Notes under the pieces: model-generated
The model's input: the letters and a program-made list of their open reading frames with translations, nothing else
Databases searched by the model: none
Told to the model about the DNA's origin: nothing
Source: Ruminococcaceae bacterium UBA3451
GTDB taxonomy: Bacteria; Bacillota; Clostridia; Oscillospirales; Acutalibacteraceae
Direction: 5' to 3'
Length of the DNA stretch: 15,458 nt
Assembly (NCBI GenBank): GCA_002378845.1
Contig: DFRY01000053.1
Location: forward strand, 73,053-88,510
Translations under genes and position numbers: made by a program
Shown: positions 14,763-15,458 of the stretch, piece by piece
Position numbering within the stretch: the first letter of the stretch is position 1
How the letters are laid out: the number at the start of each line of letters is the position of its first letter

Positions 14763-15240
14763 GTGCATTTTCCTCCTTCAGCTGTTGGATCAGTTCGGTC
14801 GCCTTCTCCGGAGTCATCATGCCGATTACTTCATCGTTCACAGTTAATGCCGGTGCTAAACCGCAAGCACCAAGACAGGAAACCGTTTCTACGGTGAACA
14901 GCAAATCATTCGTGGTAGCCTTTTGGTCGGACAGACCAAGGTCTTTGCGAAGCTGCTCCAAAATCGGCGCCGATTTCCGAACATGGCAGGCAGTTCCGTT
15001 GCAAACCTTTATGACATATTTCCCTTTGGGTTCCAAAGAAAAATTTTCATAGAATGTTGCAATACTGAAAATTCTTGCCCTACTCATACTCAATTTATTG
15101 GAGTAGTAGTCAAAAATCTCCCGCGGAAGATACCGGTACACTTCCTGTGTTTCCTGCAAAATCGCAATGATATTGCCGGAGTTGTACTGGTGTCGTTCCA
15201 AAATCTCATCCAGCCGTTTAAAGTCACATGTTTCGTTCAT
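14749..15240 (-). CDS. hydC: HydC, thioredoxin-like [2Fe-2S] subunit of the [FeFe] hydrogenase (NuoE-like)
   Basis: This 163-residue subunit has the NuoE fold: a helical N-terminal bundle with the conserved Y-R-Y-L-P-R and S-I-A-T-F-Y segments, then a thioredoxin-like domain with a [2Fe-2S] cluster held by C80, C85, C122 and C126 (CNGTACHVRK and SCLGACGLAP). It passes electrons within the HydABC complex and helps shape the NADH site in HydB. It is the first gene of the minus-strand operon hydC-hydB-hydA. AAAGGAG at 15249-15255 lies eight bases before ATG 15240. Another ATG at 15244 is out of frame and stops after six codons. Length and motifs are normal for the family. Confidence 0.95.
   Translation of the reverse strand: MNETCDFKRLDEILERHQYNSGNIIAILQETQEVYRYLPREIFDYYSNKLSMSRARIFSIATFYENFSLEPKGKYVIKVCNGTACHVRKSAPILEQLRKDLGLSDQKATTNDLLFTVETVSCLGACGLAPALTVNDEVIGMMTPEKATELIQQLKEENAHAEN
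14772..14778 (-). promoter_or_regulatory. Ribosome binding site deciding the hydB start
   Basis: A full AAGGAGG (minus strand) inside the 3' end of hydC lies three bases before ATG 14768 and nine before ATG 14762. Normal spacing favours 14762. Confidence 0.65.
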
Positions 15241-15302
15241 TCATGCCGCTCCTTTCAAACATACCAATTACCCTCATTTAGCTAACTAAAATTTTACGCC
15301 AT

Positions 15303-15331
15303 ATCTTAACATATTGATAAAAAATTGTCAA
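15303..15331 (-). promoter_or_regulatory. Promoter of the hydCBA operon (sigma-A type)
   Basis: On the minus strand a perfect -35 box TTGACA (15326-15331) is separated by exactly 17 bases from TAAGAT (15303-15308), one base off the -10 consensus. Transcription would begin near 15296, giving a leader of about 55 bases before hydC. The surrounding DNA is very A/T-rich. Confidence 0.85.
15314..15331 (-). promoter_or_regulatory. Candidate Rex-like redox operator overlapping the hyd promoter
   Basis: An 18-base imperfect palindrome, read on the minus strand as TTGACAATTTTTTATCAA, covers the -35 box and most of the spacer. It resembles the clostridial Rex consensus TTGTTAA-N4-TTAACAA with 3 of 14 defined positions differing. 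Rex senses NADH/NAD and commonly controls hydrogenase and fermentation genes. A/T richness makes chance matches likely, so this is a suggestion only. Confidence 0.35.
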
Positions 15332-15414
15332 TCTTTCTAGGGAAATATGAATTAGATTCGGTGTGCAAATTCACAACGAATTTTTGTATAAAAAATGGAG
15401 AACAGTCTGCCCAT

Positions 15415-15445
15415 AAAAACAGCCCGGCCGTTTTCGGTCGAGCTG
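15415..15445 (-). terminator. Intrinsic terminator of an unseen minus-strand gene right of the window
   Basis: Read on the minus strand, CAGCTCGACCG, a loop of AAAA and CGGCCGGGCTG form an 11-bp stem with one mismatch and one wobble pair, followed by five T residues (15415-15419). It would end a transcript entering from the right, so hydCBA starts as an independent unit. Between it and the hyd promoter I see no gene. Confidence 0.8.
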
Positions 15446-15458
15446 AAGGAAACAAATT

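Noticed and set aside
15278..15285. TTAGCTAA palindrome in the hydC leader
   Set aside because: An 8-base A/T-rich palindrome is expected by chance in such DNA and matches no operator I know.
1..15458. Search by eye for CRISPR arrays, insertion sequences, attachment sites, tRNA or rRNA genes
   Set aside because: No repeated spacer arrays, transposase motifs, terminal repeats or RNA gene signatures were seen; nearly all of the window is occupied by ordinary metabolic genes.

Overview
The window looks like a chromosomal segment of a Gram-positive anaerobe of the class Clostridia, possibly an Oscillospiraceae/Ruminococcaceae-type gut or fermentative bacterium. This is inferred from AGGAGG-type ribosome sites, secreted lipoproteins with lipoboxes and no outer-membrane genes, an oxygen-sensitive [FeFe] hydrogenase of the trimeric HydABC type, and intermediate base composition. 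The exact genus cannot be read from the sequence alone. There are no mobile elements, CRISPR arrays, rRNA or tRNA genes.

Region 1 (1-5267, plus strand) resembles the flavin-based extracellular electron transfer (EET) locus first described in Listeria. It holds the C-terminal tail of a DoxX-like membrane domain (probably the end of an Ndh2-type NADH dehydrogenase), a polyprenyl diphosphate synthase, a MenA-like prenyltransferase, a NusG-domain-II membrane protein (EetA-like), a Gx-transporter-family membrane protein (EetB-like), a secreted lipoprotein with two tandem FMN-binding-like domains (PplA-like), and an ApbE-family FMN transferase lipoprotein (FmnB-like). Together they would take electrons from NADH into a demethylmenaquinone-type quinone pool and on to a flavin-carrying surface lipoprotein. 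The PplA-like gene has strongly biased codons and is followed by a perfect intrinsic terminator, so it is probably made in excess of its neighbours.

Region 2 (5310-11044, plus strand) is a tightly overlapping run: a UbiD-family decarboxylase, a second UbiA-type prenyltransferase of the MqnP kind, a UbiX flavin prenyltransferase that makes the UbiD cofactor, and a complete ABC importer (lipoprotein binding protein, ATPase, permease) of the SsuABC/NMT1-like class. The enzymes match the late steps of futalosine-type menaquinone synthesis. The importer overlaps ubiX and is therefore a candidate for uptake of a quinone precursor. No early menaquinone genes (men or mqnA-D) lie in the window.

Region 3 (11157-15240, minus strand) is a convergent hydCBA operon encoding an electron-bifurcating-type [FeFe] hydrogenase. 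It has a near-consensus promoter overlapped by a possible Rex-like redox operator. A 16-bp perfect hairpin separates the two convergent units, and another minus-strand terminator at the right edge marks the end of an unseen upstream gene. The window therefore puts two outlets for reducing power side by side: EET through quinone and flavin, and hydrogen evolution.
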